Assembly: GCA_018340805.1 (NCBI GenBank)
Contig: JACMZG010001914.1
Location: 30,070,131 to 30,134,130, forward strand
Direction of reading: 5' to 3'
DNA length: 64,000 bases
Source of the DNA: Microvelia longipes
Lineage: Eukaryota; Arthropoda; Insecta; Hemiptera; Veliidae
The translations under genes and the position numbers were made by a program. The notes beneath the pieces are model-generated. The model did not search any database. It worked only from the letters and a program-made list of their open reading frames with translations, and was not told the origin of the DNA. Shown in pieces: positions 34,682 through 46,650 of this stretch; the stretch's first letter is position 1; each line of letters begins with the position of its first letter.

Positions 34682-35245
34682 AACTTAAAAATAATCACAA
34701 GTGTTCTGTGTAAGATTAAAGTGGTAGGGTTAGTTAGAAGTATAACTATACAAAGTATAAAAATTAAATTTCAAACTGACTGTGGGCATAAAGCGAGAAA
34801 TTAAGACACGCCCACTCAATAGAAAGGTAGGTCCGCCGCAGCGCTAGCGTCGTCCGGAATCCAAATTTTCCCACCATTGAGTCGACAGTCTTACTGTTTG
34901 AGTATCTATAGTCTCTGGTTTTACCTCAAATAATTTGATTTAAAAATATATTACATAAAAATGAAAAGTATTACTGCTATTCATTTAAAGGAATGATATT
35001 ATAAGCTAATAAGAATGACAACTGTCATTTAAACATCAAAATCTAGTTGAATGGCGCCGTTGAAACGTAGTTGAATATCTATCTGCTGTAGTACTTTCAG
35101 AAACTTAAATCAACCACAAGTTGTAACACTTATTGTTGATTCTCAAGTTATTACACTATATAAATTTGGTTACCTAATGATTGTGAAGTCGACCTTAACG
35201 AGACCGAAGTTATAAAACCTTTATTTGTGGGTAATTATGTCATTC
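34682..35245. other. Non-coding stretch
   Basis: No gene. A GC-richer patch at 34795-34880 (CGCCGCAGCGCTAGCGTCGT) has no sustained frame and no family I recognise. Confidence 0.5.
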
Positions 35246-35625
35246 TAAGGACGAGCGAAGCGAGTCCGAACGAATGTCCGATCCAATGTCGTGCGTGTTA
35301 TAAAACACGCACGACATTGGATCACTACCTTATACTGAGATCGAGGGTTGCGGGACTGAAGAAGTTCCTTCTTGGTCTTTAAGTAATCACGAAGTTCTGA
35401 TTACAAGCAAAACTTGTACGAAGTCATAACACTCGAAATATTGGATCACTACTTTATTCTGAGGTTAAGTATAGATTGTAGTATTGGCATCTTTAGCGTG
35501 GAATAATCGTGGAAAATTTGAGGAAGAGCTAAGAGTCCAAAGTTGTGAGGAAATAAACCGAGGTACCTCGATTTATTTCCTTATTTTATAAAGAAATCGG
35601 GTACGGGGCACCCGATTTCTTTAAA
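35246..35625 (+). mobile_element. Composite element 3' domain, hairpin-rich
   Basis: Begins at CATTCTAAGGACGAGCGAAG (module GGACGAGCGAAGCGAGTCC at 35249-35267) and ends with the 3' signature GGTACGGGGCACC. Three strong hairpins lie inside: 35280-35323, 35549-35580 (GAGGTACCTC centre) and 35589-35623 (14-bp arms TAAAGAAATCGGGT). TTGGATCACTACyTTATnCTGAG occurs twice (35315 and 35438). No 5S-like part is seen. Confidence 0.55.
35280..35323. repeat. Perfect 20-bp-arm hairpin
   Basis: GATCCAATGTCGTGCGTGTT (35280-35299), loop ATAA, then the exact reverse complement (35304-35323). It is one of the most stable short hairpins in the window and GC-rich for its surroundings. Confidence 0.93.
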
Positions 35626-36446
35626 TATTTGTTTGCATTAAAAGTGGATGCTTTCAGCTTTTGTATTTGCTTTGCAGAGTCTCGGAAGATAAAATTTTAG
35701 TGTTCTGTCTTAGCAAGCCTCAGGAGCTAATAAAGTTTCCTCCTTAGTCTTTGCTCGACGAGTAAACTTAAATTGAGCTGAAAAATTTGTTTCTAGTCCT
35801 TGGTGTATATAAATAACTGTTTATTTTAATGAATCATCTATCAAAATAATGAATATGCTATTTACGTTAATCAAATAGCAAATTTCATGGTTTATCTCAT
35901 AAACAATGAATAATTTACCAGATCTTTGTCTACTTCTTCGTCTAAAAATCCATAGCCTTTATAATTTAACTACTACGATGGACATGCAAATGTTAACAAT
36001 TACCACCTATTATTGAGGACACATGAATTTATATCTGCTCTAAATCGTAAAGGCGTTGTACTGGCTGGCAGTAAGATGACTTATTTTATAGTTTAACATT
36101 AAAGCAACTCTTAAAATTATATATAATAAATCTTTTTTTAGAATATTTAAATATAAGGATAATTACATTAATTAACTCAATGAACTCATTTTTAAAATGC
36201 ATTTTAGTGGTTTTTTATAAAGTTTAAATACCGTTTTCAGCGAGAGAAAGTAAAATATTGTATGCAACCCGGCAGGAAAGGTCAGCAGCATTACCCACCA
36301 GATGTCATTAGACATAAATAAAGAATATTAATCTTATTAAAAAGTTTTCAAAATTCAGTTTTTTAGTTTAGCTAGCTACTAACAATGATACCTAACCTCT
36401 TAGAAACTTTCCGAATAATCTGAAATTTATTATACATGGCAATTAT
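35626..36446. other. Non-coding stretch with a SINE fragment
   Basis: No gene. At about 36036-36085, CTGCTCTAAATCGTAAAGGC then GTTGTACTGGCTGGCAG resembles the tRNA-derived SINE head (ATCGTAAAGGCGTT is shared with copy 2). No tail or B box is recognisable. Confidence 0.4.
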
Positions 36447-36670
36447 CAAGAATGGTATTATGACATATGGTTATACTATGACATATCAAGAATACTATGT
36501 ATTATCAAGAATGACATATCAAGAATGGTTTATACTATGACATATTATCAAGAATGGTTTATACTATGACATATTATCAAGAATGGTTTATACTATGACA
36601 TATTATCAAGAATGGTTTATACTATGACATATTATCAAGAATGGTTTATACTATGACATATTATCAAGCA
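36447..36670 (+). repeat. 29-bp minisatellite, about 7 copies
   Basis: The unit is ACATATTATCAAGAATGGTT followed by TATACTATG (29 bp). Five copies from about 36535 onward are virtually identical; the first copies (36447-36530) are irregular. Uniformity suggests recent expansion. Confidence 0.95.
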
Positions 36671-37159
36671 TGTTTTTTAGTTACTAATTTTATCAATTTT
36701 ACCACACGGTACTGAAATTTACATTAAAAATAAGTAACTAAAATGTTTGCATATGGTTTATGGTTCATAAAATTAACCGAGGAAGGTACTAAATAAGTTC
36801 TGATAACGAGTATACCGTATCAAATAGTATTTCATTCTTCCCTAATTTTTTGTACCCTTTTTCCTAATTTAGGGCAATGAGTCAGAGCCCCAAGATTACA
36901 TTCTTTTGGATACCAACGCATGGCAACTTACCTTTTCACATTGATGTTATTATCTATTTTCTGTCTTAATATTGCTATTTTTGACCTTAAAATTCTCTCA
37001 ACCATAGGAGGCACACGAAAAAAGCAAGGAGGAAACTATGTCTTCAAACCTGTTACTGAATTTAGTCATTTTCTATGAAAATATCACTGAAATCTATTAT
37101 AAGATTAATATCAACTTAGGGCACATCAAAGTCTGCAAATTCTAGAACCCGTAATACCA
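36671..37159. other. AT-rich non-coding stretch
   Basis: No gene or repeat recognised. Confidence 0.6.
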
Positions 37160-37505
37160 ATCATCGTTGTCAACTGACTATTTTGCTGAGTCATTATTGA
37201 CGTCATAAATATTATTTCCTGGAGAGCATAACTAGATCCAACTTTTTAATTTTATATCAAGCTTAACACTCAAATACACATCGACAAAAATTACATAAAA
37301 AGATATACGCTAATAAGAGACGAGTGTGTTTGTCTGTACGTAAGTTTATGTGTGCACACATAAAGATAAACAATTTGGTAAAAACCACTTTGAAGGTCTT
37401 TAAACACCTGAAAATGATAATTCGGTTGATGTACAGGTTTCGAATATTAAATTCAAACACAATATTTTTCCCAATACGGTTTCAATGAGAAAAACTAAAA
37501 AAGGA
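37160..37505 (-). mobile_element. Composite element 5' part, diverged
   Basis: On the minus strand GAAACCTGTACATCAACCGA, TGTTTAAAGACCTTCAAAGT, GGTTTTTACC, a TGTG-rich patch and TATGACGTCAATAATGACTC then AGCAAAATAGTC follow the order of the family's first half. The 5S-like part and 3' domain are absent. Confidence 0.5.
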
Positions 37506-38330
37506 TGTAGGAAAAATAAAACAAAAACTTTTAACCATACATTATTCACTCTATCCAGTTATAGATAAAATATCCTGATGTATTAAATCTATATAAAGAT
37601 ATAACACTAAACATACAGAATATTGACTTCAATAAATATTATATTGATGTAGGTTGAATATCAGAAGGGTGGAGCGGTTCTCACATGGCCATCAAAATGG
37701 AATCTGCTTATAAACTATATCTAATAACTTAGGTATGAATCAACTAACTATATTTATATATATCTATAAATAAACTTTAGTCAAACTTAAATACACTTAT
37801 TTTTTATTATAAATTAATTAATTTTGTTAAAAGGGTTTTTTTTAATTTAGTTCAAATCACTACGATGCATTTATTCGGTTATGAATACGTTGATATATAT
37901 TCTGCGTGCTAATATTTATATAAGTCTATATCTATCCAAGGGTCAGTTAATACGGTAACTAGATCTCTCAGTACCTTGAAATATTAAAATGTCAAGGTGA
38001 CCAATAACATAAGATAAAAATTATAACAAAAAGTGTATTTTTTTATAATAATTGTTAGACATGTTGTATAAATATTGTCATAGTCTATGAGATGATAAAA
38101 TCACGTGGATGTAATATAACGGGTTTATAAATGACATTGGATATTAAAATAATACATTTTAAAAATAACTACATTAAAGTATCTTTTAGGTCAACATTAC
38201 AACTAAATAAAGTTTTATGGCAAAGTGAACTTAATGCTGACGAGTAAGTTTCATTTTTGTAAAACTCTACCTGATGTTAAGAGTTTTTACGTTCAAGAAA
38301 TCACAAGAAAATTAGCGCTTACCAATTTTT

Positions 38331-38333
<3 letters not shown>
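37506..38333. other. AT-rich non-coding stretch
   Basis: No gene or clear repeat. Confidence 0.6.

Positions 38334-38403
<70 letters not shown>
38334..38403. repeat. (TA)n microsatellite
   Basis: TA tract with one phase break. Confidence 0.97.
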
Positions 38404-38406
<3 letters not shown>

Positions 38407-38844
38407 GTTATATATTTAAAATAATTTTTTTTTAATTTTAACCAAGTAAAAAAAGTACAACTTTAAGTTACGTCATAATAATTTAATACTGTAGTTTATT
38501 AAGATTCTATTAGTTTATAAATTATACAAATAAACAAAAAGCTAATAAAGAATAAACTTGAATCATGAAAAAGTTTTAAAGTTATAACTGTAATAGGTGT
38601 TTATTGTCAAAAATGAAAAATACGATTAAATCATTTTTACGTCTAGTTTAGAGACGTAAAATGATTTTACGTCTTTTACGTTTTCTATTTGTTCTAGTTA
38701 GCTGCATCAAATACTTTTAGTAAGTATATTTTTTTTCGTTTCTTTACCATTCGGTATACTTATTGGCTTTGTTTTTCTTCTCTACCTCATAATAGTAGTG
38801 AAATTATTACACTAGGAAAAAACGTAAACCATTTTTTTTTCTTT
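38404..38844. other. AT-rich non-coding stretch
   Basis: Contains a short local inverted/direct ACGT-rich patch (TTTTTACGTCTAGTTTAGAGACGTAAAATG region, 38634-38665). No gene. Confidence 0.5.
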
Positions 38845-39325
38845 TCATTTCCTCATTTATACCATAATTATAAGAAAAGTAGTAGAAAAGTACCATAAGA
38901 AAAGTATTGTGTTTGCAAATTAATTTCGAAACCGGGATGTCACCTGAATTATTAGTTTCAGGTATTTTTAAGGAATCCTAAGTAGTTTTCATAAAGATGT
39001 CAGTCAGTATGAGTGTGTCTATGTGTAGTTTTGCTATTCGTAAAACCCACAACTATGAATGGCGAAAAATTCGAAAAATCATAAAATTTGGCATGCTTTG
39101 TAGCTTTATGTAAGACTGGCATATGTGCCACGTTTTATCTCATTATCAGCATTAGTTTAATTTTTATGAAATTAATAATTTTTTGTAATAAATCGGAAAT
39201 TAAAAATGAAATTGAGTTGAATTTCCGAACGAGTTTACCTTTAAGTAATAAATAAGTACACGAAGTTTCGTTGTAAAAGGACAAGTATATCCATGATTTT
39301 TTTGTTGGATCATAAAAGATAAAAT
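38845..39325 (+). mobile_element. Composite element 5' part, plus strand
   Basis: CTCATTTATACCATAATTAT (5' end), GTGTTTGCAAATTAATTTCG and AAACCGGGATGTCACC come first. Then TAAGTAGTTTTCATAAAGAT, CATATGTGCCACGTTTTATC, AAGTTTCGTTGTAAAAGGAC, AAGTATATCCATGATTTTTT and GTTGGATCATAAAA. It stops just where the 5S-like part begins in copy A, so it is either 3' truncated or a subfamily without that part. Confidence 0.6.
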
Positions 39326-40040
39326 GTAGGGAGGAATTTTTATATATTATAAATTAAATATTATGTAATATATAATATTTAAATTATGTATTATAATATG
39401 TTATTAAAGTAATAAGCCCTACATAATCGAAAAGTATTGTTCACTTTTTGCCTGAGCAAAAAGCCTAAAACTGTAAGTGAATTTTGAAAGAAAAAAATAA
39501 GTTTATTCTATTTAATTTTGTTCAAAGTCTAAAAAAAACTTTGCTGTTTTAAAGCATTTAAGTTGTATAAATAACCGTGTTACTTAACATATAAAATAAA
39601 TAAATATTTAAATCTGAGAATGAAAATAAAACAAATAAATAAATAGGAATACAAATATAAATAACAAGAGAGTATAAAATTAATTTAAATTAATCAATAA
39701 AACATAAATTAAAAACAAAAATTCTATATCCACTGATTTTGTGTCTTAGTTTGTTTAGACTATTTATGAAGGTAGGTATTTTTTCTAACACCTTTTTTAA
39801 CAGAAGCTACCAGTATTTTTTTCAATTTATTAATTTCAAAACACGAAAGTTTCCATTTTACTTTCGATTTATGAATTTTGAAAGTAATAAACAAAGTGAT
39901 ATTTTTTTGTAAAATTTTAAACAATCTTAAATTATTTACACGAATCAAATAAATTATTTAATTTTATTAAGTTATTTAGTTTGTTTTAAGTATTATTTTT
40001 ATTTCTATTAATTATTACATCTATAGTTTAAACTTTTCTT
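39326..40040. other. AT-rich non-coding stretch
   Basis: No gene or clear repeat. Confidence 0.6.
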
Positions 40041-40480
40041 TATTTGCATTTATATTTTTTATTTGACTTTATTTCAATATCTATTTGCTTTCTTTTCTTT
40101 TTGTATTTTGTATGTTTTGTCATATTAAGTTCTATTTATATGGGTTTTAAATGGTTTTACTTTTCTTTATTTGAATTTTATATTTTTTGTTTGAATTTCA
40201 TTTTTTTTACTTTTCTTTATTTGAATTTTATTTATATTTTTTAATTTTTTTGTTTGAATTTCATTTTTTTATTTCAATAAAAAATAAATTCAAACAAAGA
40301 AAAGTAAAAAAAAATTCAAACAAAGAAATTAAAAAAATATAATTTTTTTTTAATTTCTTTGCTTGAATTTATTTTTTTTTTACTTTTCTTTATTTGAATT
40401 TCATTTTTTTAACTTTTCTTCATTAGAATTTTATATTATTTCTTTTCTTTGTTTAATTTGTACAATTTCCATTTTTTATT
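40041..40480. repeat. T-rich low-complexity repeat with internal foldback
   Basis: TTTCTTTATTTGAATTT and TTTGTTTGAATTTCATTTTT words recur many times. At 40255-40400 A-rich complements (AAATTCAAACAAAGAAA) form a foldback with the T-rich copies. The open frame at 40044-40244 is Phe-rich translation of this tract. Confidence 0.8.
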
Positions 40481-41590
40481 CTTCTCATTTTTTTTACCGA
40501 AAAATTTCTATAAAGTGAAATGTTGCGGTAGCCCTCACACGATGTGCATTTTTGAAGGTGTACAATACTTTGCACGCATCAAGATCGCGAGCTGTATAAA
40601 ATCCTTTACTAAATTTGATTAAGTGAATCGAATCAAGCTTCCACTGTGATATTTATAGAACAGTAAACTTCATACGTGTTATAAAAATACTTCAGAGTTT
40701 TTTTATATAACTTTATCTTGCGTAGTTTATAATAGATTTTTATTTATTTTTGATTTTATGATCATTGAGTAAATAAAACAATTTTACTTAAATATCTTCT
40801 AAATCTATCTGGTTTCTTTTCCTGTTATTATTATGTTTTAGATTAATTTTTTAATAGATCAGTTTTTAAAGAAATCGTATAATATATTTTTTCAGCTAAA
40901 GTTTTTAGAGAGATGTATCACAATGTATGCTAAGAGAAGAAAACTGTTGCCAAGTAAAAATTAGTATATGTTACTAGCCTGTAATTAATTATTTATGTAC
41001 CACGGAAGTCAAAAATGCTATTATTTTCCTGAGCAATAAGTTGGTTTCTTTAAATTAAACCATAGCATTTGACTACAGATGGGAAATCTGTATATTTAAA
41101 TTTATGTATATTGGGAAATTTATGTATATTTAACTCTCGAGGCAAACCTGAGAAAATTATGCAAATTAACTCCTGAGGTGCATAAAATAGTTTATTACCT
41201 GGCGATAGCCCCATTTTTAACCTATATCTTTCTTTATAAGTAGGTTTCTCTTCAATGGCATATATTTTTGGAACCAAAGTTTCATATTTGAATGATATTT
41301 AATTCAGTTTGTAGTATAACTATTGCTGAGGAAGACCAAATTTAGGGCCAAAAGCTCAAAGTTGTGTTATTACTTAATCTGACCACTACACCATAGCTTT
41401 TAACTTGTTTTTGTTTCTCAAAAAACAAGATTTTACTTACAAGGTTTACTTAGCAACCAAAAGTTACAAATCAACATAATCTACTTTTTAGATTAATTTT
41501 ACTTCAAAAATTAAATAGAAAGATAAGTCATATTGGTAAACAGCAGTAACGAAAAATTAATTAGATTAGATCTTGTTCAAAAATGCAGCA
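40481..41590. other. AT-rich non-coding stretch
   Basis: No gene recognised. A 75-codon minus-strand frame (41050-41277) has no known motif. Confidence 0.55.
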
Positions 41591-41593
41591 TTA

Positions 41594-41602
41594 CACACAC
41601 AC

Positions 41603-41653
<51 letters not shown>

Positions 41654-41684
41654 ATTATATATATATATTATATAATATATAGGG
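41594..41684. repeat. (CA)n then (TA)n microsatellite
   Basis: ACACACACACAC leads into TA repeats with several TATTATA breaks. Confidence 0.95.
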
Positions 41685-42074
41685 CCAAAACCCCTCTAAT
41701 ATTTTTTTCCCTAGTATCGTTTGTGGTGCCAACTCTATAAAAGCTAAACAAATCAGACAAAACTGCTCTTGTCAGGAAATGACGCTTTGAGTGATTACAA
41801 AATGTTTCGTAGACACACTTTGAAACTTTGGGGCTGTACCCCAAAAGAATATTTTGTACTCCCTTAAACAACGTATTAAAATTTGCATTGCCTGCATTTA
41901 TATTTAGTTTACTTTATATTAGGTCACCAAGTCTTACACATATTTACAAACTCATTGAACGCTTATTTGAAAGTAATATATTTTTATGCAATACTTATTG
42001 AGAATTGTAATAAATACAATGTTAGGATGAATGAAAGGTTATGAGAAAGATATATAAAAATATTATATATAATT

Positions 42075-42131
42075 TTAGAGGTCGGGGAAGGGCGTGTCCG
42101 GCCTTGCTCCGGGATCATCTCGCTCAGCCAT
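42075..42131 (-). other. Isolated GC-rich micro-ORF
   Basis: In very AT-rich DNA, the minus strand has an ATG (with G at +4) opening 18 codons, MAERDDPGARPDTPFPDL, then TAA. A second frame through the same GC island (MRWLSEMIPEQGR...) is also open. No splice sites are convincing. It could be a small exon, a retroelement leader or chance. I do not recognise the peptide. Confidence 0.2.
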
Positions 42132-42439
42132 CGCATAATATACACTTCACTTAGTCTCTTTTGTATTTTAACTTATTCATTGAACGGGTGTCTGAACAAA
42201 GCTAATTTTAAATGTAAATTTGAGTCTGAGAGACTTAATGCTATGTCAGACTTAATGTGTTAAACATCTCTTGTAAGTTTGCGAAATTTTTGTTTGAAGA
42301 AAAATTGACCAAAAATAGAATTTTTCGACAGAACAGCAATATATAATTGATGATAATTTTGGATCATGGTGTATTTGATACCGACATAATTTTTCTTTTG
42401 GTATAACAAAAATGCATTCTGCTTATTCCCCTTTTCCTA

Positions 42440-43200
42440 ACTAATCCTTTCCTAATTTTCTTCTAACCTAAGTAAAACTATTTCTGCCTGGTCTAACAAA
42501 TTAATAGTGTTTCTGTTTTGCTTAGATTAACTCTTGCAACCCGATCTATCTAAAACTCTTTCTATATGTACTAACTAAAACTATTTCTTCCTGGTCTAAC
42601 AATAATTCTCTTGCTATCTGGGTTAGCTAAAACTTATGTCTAGCCTAACTAAAAATCTATCTGTCCGAACTAACTAAAAATCTATCCTTCTGAACTAACT
42701 AAAACTCTATCTAGCCTAGAACTAACTAAAACTATAGTCCCTAACTAAAAATCTGTTAACTAAAATCTATCCTTCTGAAAACGTCTATAACTAAAAATCT
42801 CTGTCCGAACTAACTAAAAATTCCTTCTGAACTAACTAAAACTCTATAGTCTAGCCTAACTAAAAATCTATCTGTCCGAACTAACCAAAAATCTATCCTT
42901 CTGAACTAACTAAAACTCTATAGTCTAGCCTAACTAAAAATCTATCTGTTCAAACTAACTAAAAATCTATCCTTCTGAACTAACTAAAACTCTTATCTGC
43001 CTCGTCTAACAAAAACTCTATCTGTCTCTACTAATTAAAACTTTTTGCACATGGCCTAATCACTTATTTAGTCTGATCAAACCAAAACTCTTCCTGTTTG
43101 GCACAACTCTCACCCTGGCCTTTATAAAACCCTTATTGTGGGAACTAACTAAAGCTGTTACTCCCGGTTTAACTAAAACGCTCTCTGCCTGGTCCCTACG
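42440..43200 (+). repeat. 25-bp minisatellite with higher-order structure
   Basis: The basic unit is AACTAACTAAAAATCTAT plus a variable end (CTGTCCG, CCTTCTG or AGTCTAGCCT). In the centre (about 42645-43000) three variants follow in fixed order to make a repeat of about 74 bp, present about three times. Both flanks are more degenerate (CTGCCTGGTCTAACAA types). Confidence 0.9.
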
Positions 43201-44574
43201 CTACAAATCGTGTTACTTCTTAAATCCTATACAAGGCAAATTAGAGTAATCGGAATTATTAATTTGATCAAATAGACTGGATAATGTTATGGTTTCAAGT
43301 AAGTAAATTTGTATTCAGTCTAAGAAATAAACATTAATTTAAATCCTTCAGTAATTATAGGTTAGAACAAGGTTTATATTTTAATTCTACATTAATATAC
43401 AGACACGTTCACTAAGACAGACACAGCGTGTAATTCTGTGAGATACTTAAATTTAATCATGTTTATTTAACTATAGGGTGGTCGTTACAGTAGCTTGAAA
43501 AGTTGGCCATTAACTGTCGGTTATCCCCATACACGCAAAGTATGGCACGAGGAGAAAGACGCGTGTTTGTCAAGAAATGAGTCGGTGGGCGTCGGACTTT
43601 GCCAAGGCTTCGTGAAAAGTCATAGGTCGGATGGTCTTAACTTTGTGGGCGAGGCGAAGGAATAATTCCATGTTCTAGTAAAAAGAATTATCCTTTATAA
43701 TTCCTCATGCAATTTCAATACTTAATTGATGAGGTTCGCTACGAATCGATCTAATAAAAAACAACTAAGAATCTTTCTGCGGTTTATATTAAGGTTACAA
43801 CTTTTTCGTTTTCAAAAGGTTCTATTGATATTATACTGAAGATTTTGTTTCAAAATGCCGTATTATTATGATGAATTAATTGGCGTATAAAAGCTTGAGT
43901 CCTTGAAATGCGGTATAGGCGAAGCTATAGGTCAATAATAAATAAGACCAAAAGGCCAGCTGACTGTGGTAACAGCTTAAAACTATATTAATGATAGGTA
44001 TCGGCGAACGACTTGTTGATTACCTTACTTAAGCTTCTGTTCAAGGAGATCGTTATAAGGGAATATTTAGAATAACCTATTATTTTATAAGTTCGTAATG
44101 TCAAGATATTATACATGAGTCTTAATGAGTAAACTACTTTGAGATTGGTGTAAAAATATCCGAACATTAAAAATCATTTAGAGTCACTTTCAATGCTAAC
44201 TCTTTTAAATATTACGTTTAAATTATAAAACGCATTAAATTATTGCAAGTAAACATAGAAATTGATGAGAGGGCAAGCATCTAAACTTGCACTCTTTTAT
44301 TTGCTGGCGTATAGTAAATCAACAAGTAAATAATTTAATGTTTTTTGGTAAGCTATTTTTGAAATGAGGAATAATTTGATATGATTCACAACCCCCTTCC
44401 TCCCACCACTCATATCTGCTTCCACTCTCTAGCTAGTAGTCATTTTCTTTAAAAATGCATCAAATATATGTGTTTTATAACTTCGCTAAGTGTTAAAATT
44501 TCTGCTATTTCATGAGTAAGCCTTAACGTTTTGTTCCATTTTTAGAAAGGTATCAGTCATGCCAGTGCTATATC
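43201..44574. other. Non-coding stretch with a GC-richer island
   Basis: No gene. An island at about 43485-43680 (CGCAAAGTATGGCACGAGGA, GAGTCGGTGGGCGTCGGAC) is interrupted by stops in all frames I checked. It may be a retroelement leader or LTR piece; no family is recognised. Confidence 0.4.
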
Positions 44575-46040
44575 GTGTCCTACGTAAGAAATGAGCCAAT
44601 CACAGGGCTACGTCGTCTTTTACGAGAGGAGGTAGTCAAAGTCTGTTTTTGTTTTCTTCTGCGTAAGAGATTATTCAAACATAACAGTCTAGGAGCCACC
44701 TGAAAAAAATTATTTAAAAGAGACTTATTCCGTACTGCTTAAAACCAAAAGGTTCTAAAAATAGACCTTAAATAATTAAGAAAAAACATAGTCTGTCTAT
44801 TCAGAATGGAGCCCTTCATATGATTGCGCATGCTAAAATAGACAATTAGAAAATCACACAAATTAGGAATGTTACTAATACTAATTCAAAAATTTGGTTT
44901 GAAGTAGTACAAAATGAGCCACATTTTTCCTTGTCTTTTAGACTATCAGGTTATATTTTCTTCTACGAAAGAAATCATTTAAACTTAGTGTTTGTTTTTC
45001 CTGCGATACAAAATATCTGTCACAAACTGCGTTTTATAATAATAATACTTGTGTGTGTAATACTGTTCCCTAAAGTAATTCTCATCATGCGTTTTTTATT
45101 TTAATGTAAAAAATCAGACTTCTTGGACGTAAGAAATTATTCGAACATAACGTCTCTACGTAAAAAATAATTTTAACATATTGTTTATTTTTCCTACGAT
45201 ACAAAAAAAGATCAGTCAATTACGGCGTTCTGTAATTTAACGTAAAAATGAGCCTATGACGCAAAAAGTATTTTTCCGTAAGAAACAAGTCAAACAGAGT
45301 GTTATTTTCCATGAGGAGTATAAACAGTCAAAAAGAGTGTCATTTTTTCCCTGCGAAGTAAAAACAGTCAAACAGAGTGTTATTTTTTCCCTGCGAAGTA
45401 AAAACAGTCAAAAGAGTGTTATTTTTTCCCTGCGAAGTAAAACAGTCAAACAGAGTGTTTATTTTTTCCCTGCGAAGTAAAAACAGTCGAAAAGGTGTTA
45501 TTTTTTCCGTGCCAGTCAAACAGAGTGTTAAAGTAAAAACGTCAAAAAGAGTGTTATTTTTTCCCTGCGAAGTAAAAACAGTCAAACAGAGTGTTATTTT
45601 TCCTGCGAAGTAAAACAGTAAAAGAGGTTATTTTTTCCCTGGGAAGTAAAAACAGTCAAACAGAGTGTTATTTTTTCCCTGGGAAGTAAAAACAGTCAAA
45701 CAGAGTGTTATTTTTTTCCTGGAAGTAAAAACAGTCAAACGAGTGTTATTTTTTCCTGGAAGTAAAAACAGTCAAACAGAGTGTTATTTTTTCCCTGAGG
45801 AGTAAGAAACCAGTCGAACAGAGTGTTATTTTTTCCCTGAGGAGTTAAAACAGTCAAGCAGAGTGATATTTCCCCTAAGGATGAAGAAATCAGTCATACA
45901 GAGTGTTATTTTTTCCCTGAGGAATAAGAAACCAGTCATATAGAGTGATATTTTTCCCTGAGGAGGAAGAAACCAGTCATACAGAGTGTTATTCCTCCGA
46001 GGAGTAAGAAACTAGTCAAACACAGTGTAATATATTGGTT
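44575..46040 (+). repeat. 40-bp minisatellite: uniform core, decayed edges
   Basis: The core (about 45290-45780) repeats a unit of about 40 bp, AGTAAAAACAGTCAAACAGA followed by GTGTTATTTTTTCCCTGCGA. On the 3' side units drift to GGAGTAAGAAACCAGTCATA types. On the 5' side from about 44575 only the skeleton CCTACGTAAGAAAT...TCAAACATAAC remains. Open frames at 45256-45613 are repeat-driven. Confidence 0.9.
44735..44930 (+). repeat. Dispersed repeat shared with 63520-63660
   Basis: AACATAGTCTGTCTATTCAG, CCTTCATATGATTGCGCA and AAAATCACACAAATTAGG match 63592-63662 in order. AATTTGGTTTGAAGTAGTAC at 44891-44910 occurs in inverse orientation at 63540-63560. It lies within the decayed left flank of the 40-bp array. 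Confidence 0.55.
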
Positions 46041-46487
46041 TGTTATGTTTACCATTTGATTGTCCCATCAATTAAAAGTAAAATGTTTAAACTTTTTACA
46101 ATATTTTATAACTTTTGATTAAAGAAGAAGTGATTAACAAGTTTTTGGTACTGCAGTGTCAGGCTTATCAGATTTAATAAAACTACATTTCTTCCTGTAA
46201 CAGAATGTGTTGTCTGTGAAGATCTAGAAGTAAATCTATCATATCAAAGCTTCTATCTTTAAATGGTCCAAATCCAAACAACATTAATTGATTTAAAAGA
46301 TACAATTATTTCTGAGTTGATAATGAACTTCCTTTATTAATCATTCTATTTTATTCAATTTAAAAAAAAATCTGAAAAAAAAGATTCTAATTAAATACCA
46401 TCCAAAAATGGTTTCAAATAATGAAGCTGAAAAATCACACAATCAACCGGTGAGTAGAATTAATTAAATTTAATTAAAGGTTAGAAG
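46041..46487. other. AT-rich non-coding stretch
   Basis: No gene or repeat recognised. Confidence 0.6.
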
Positions 46488-46650
46488 ACGTCAGGTTTGG
46501 AGGGTTCCGACAAGATACGAGGGGCGGACATTCGGACAAGTGGGCTAACGAAGTCGGACCGCTTGTCTCTTAGTCCGAAACCTATAATGAATTCAACAAG
46601 TTCTCGAATCCCTTTCCAAACAGGGTGACGAAGAGAGATCGGTATTCGAG
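46488..46650. other. Unexplained GC-richer island
   Basis: TTCCGACAAGATACGAGGGG and GGACAAGTGGGCTAACGAAG stand out from AT-rich flanks. CGGACAAG and CCGCTTGTCT are near inverse. No frame stays open and no family is recognised. Confidence 0.35.

Noticed and set aside
41050..41871. Two minus-strand open frames (75 and 67 codons)
   Set aside because: No family motif or plausible gene structure; the second runs into a TA array.
45256..45613. Open frames with repeated FFPCEVKT-like peptides
   Set aside because: Produced by the 40-bp minisatellite; they shift frame with unit length changes.
42440..46040. CRISPR arrays
   Set aside because: These are direct tandem repeats without unique spacers, in eukaryotic-type DNA.
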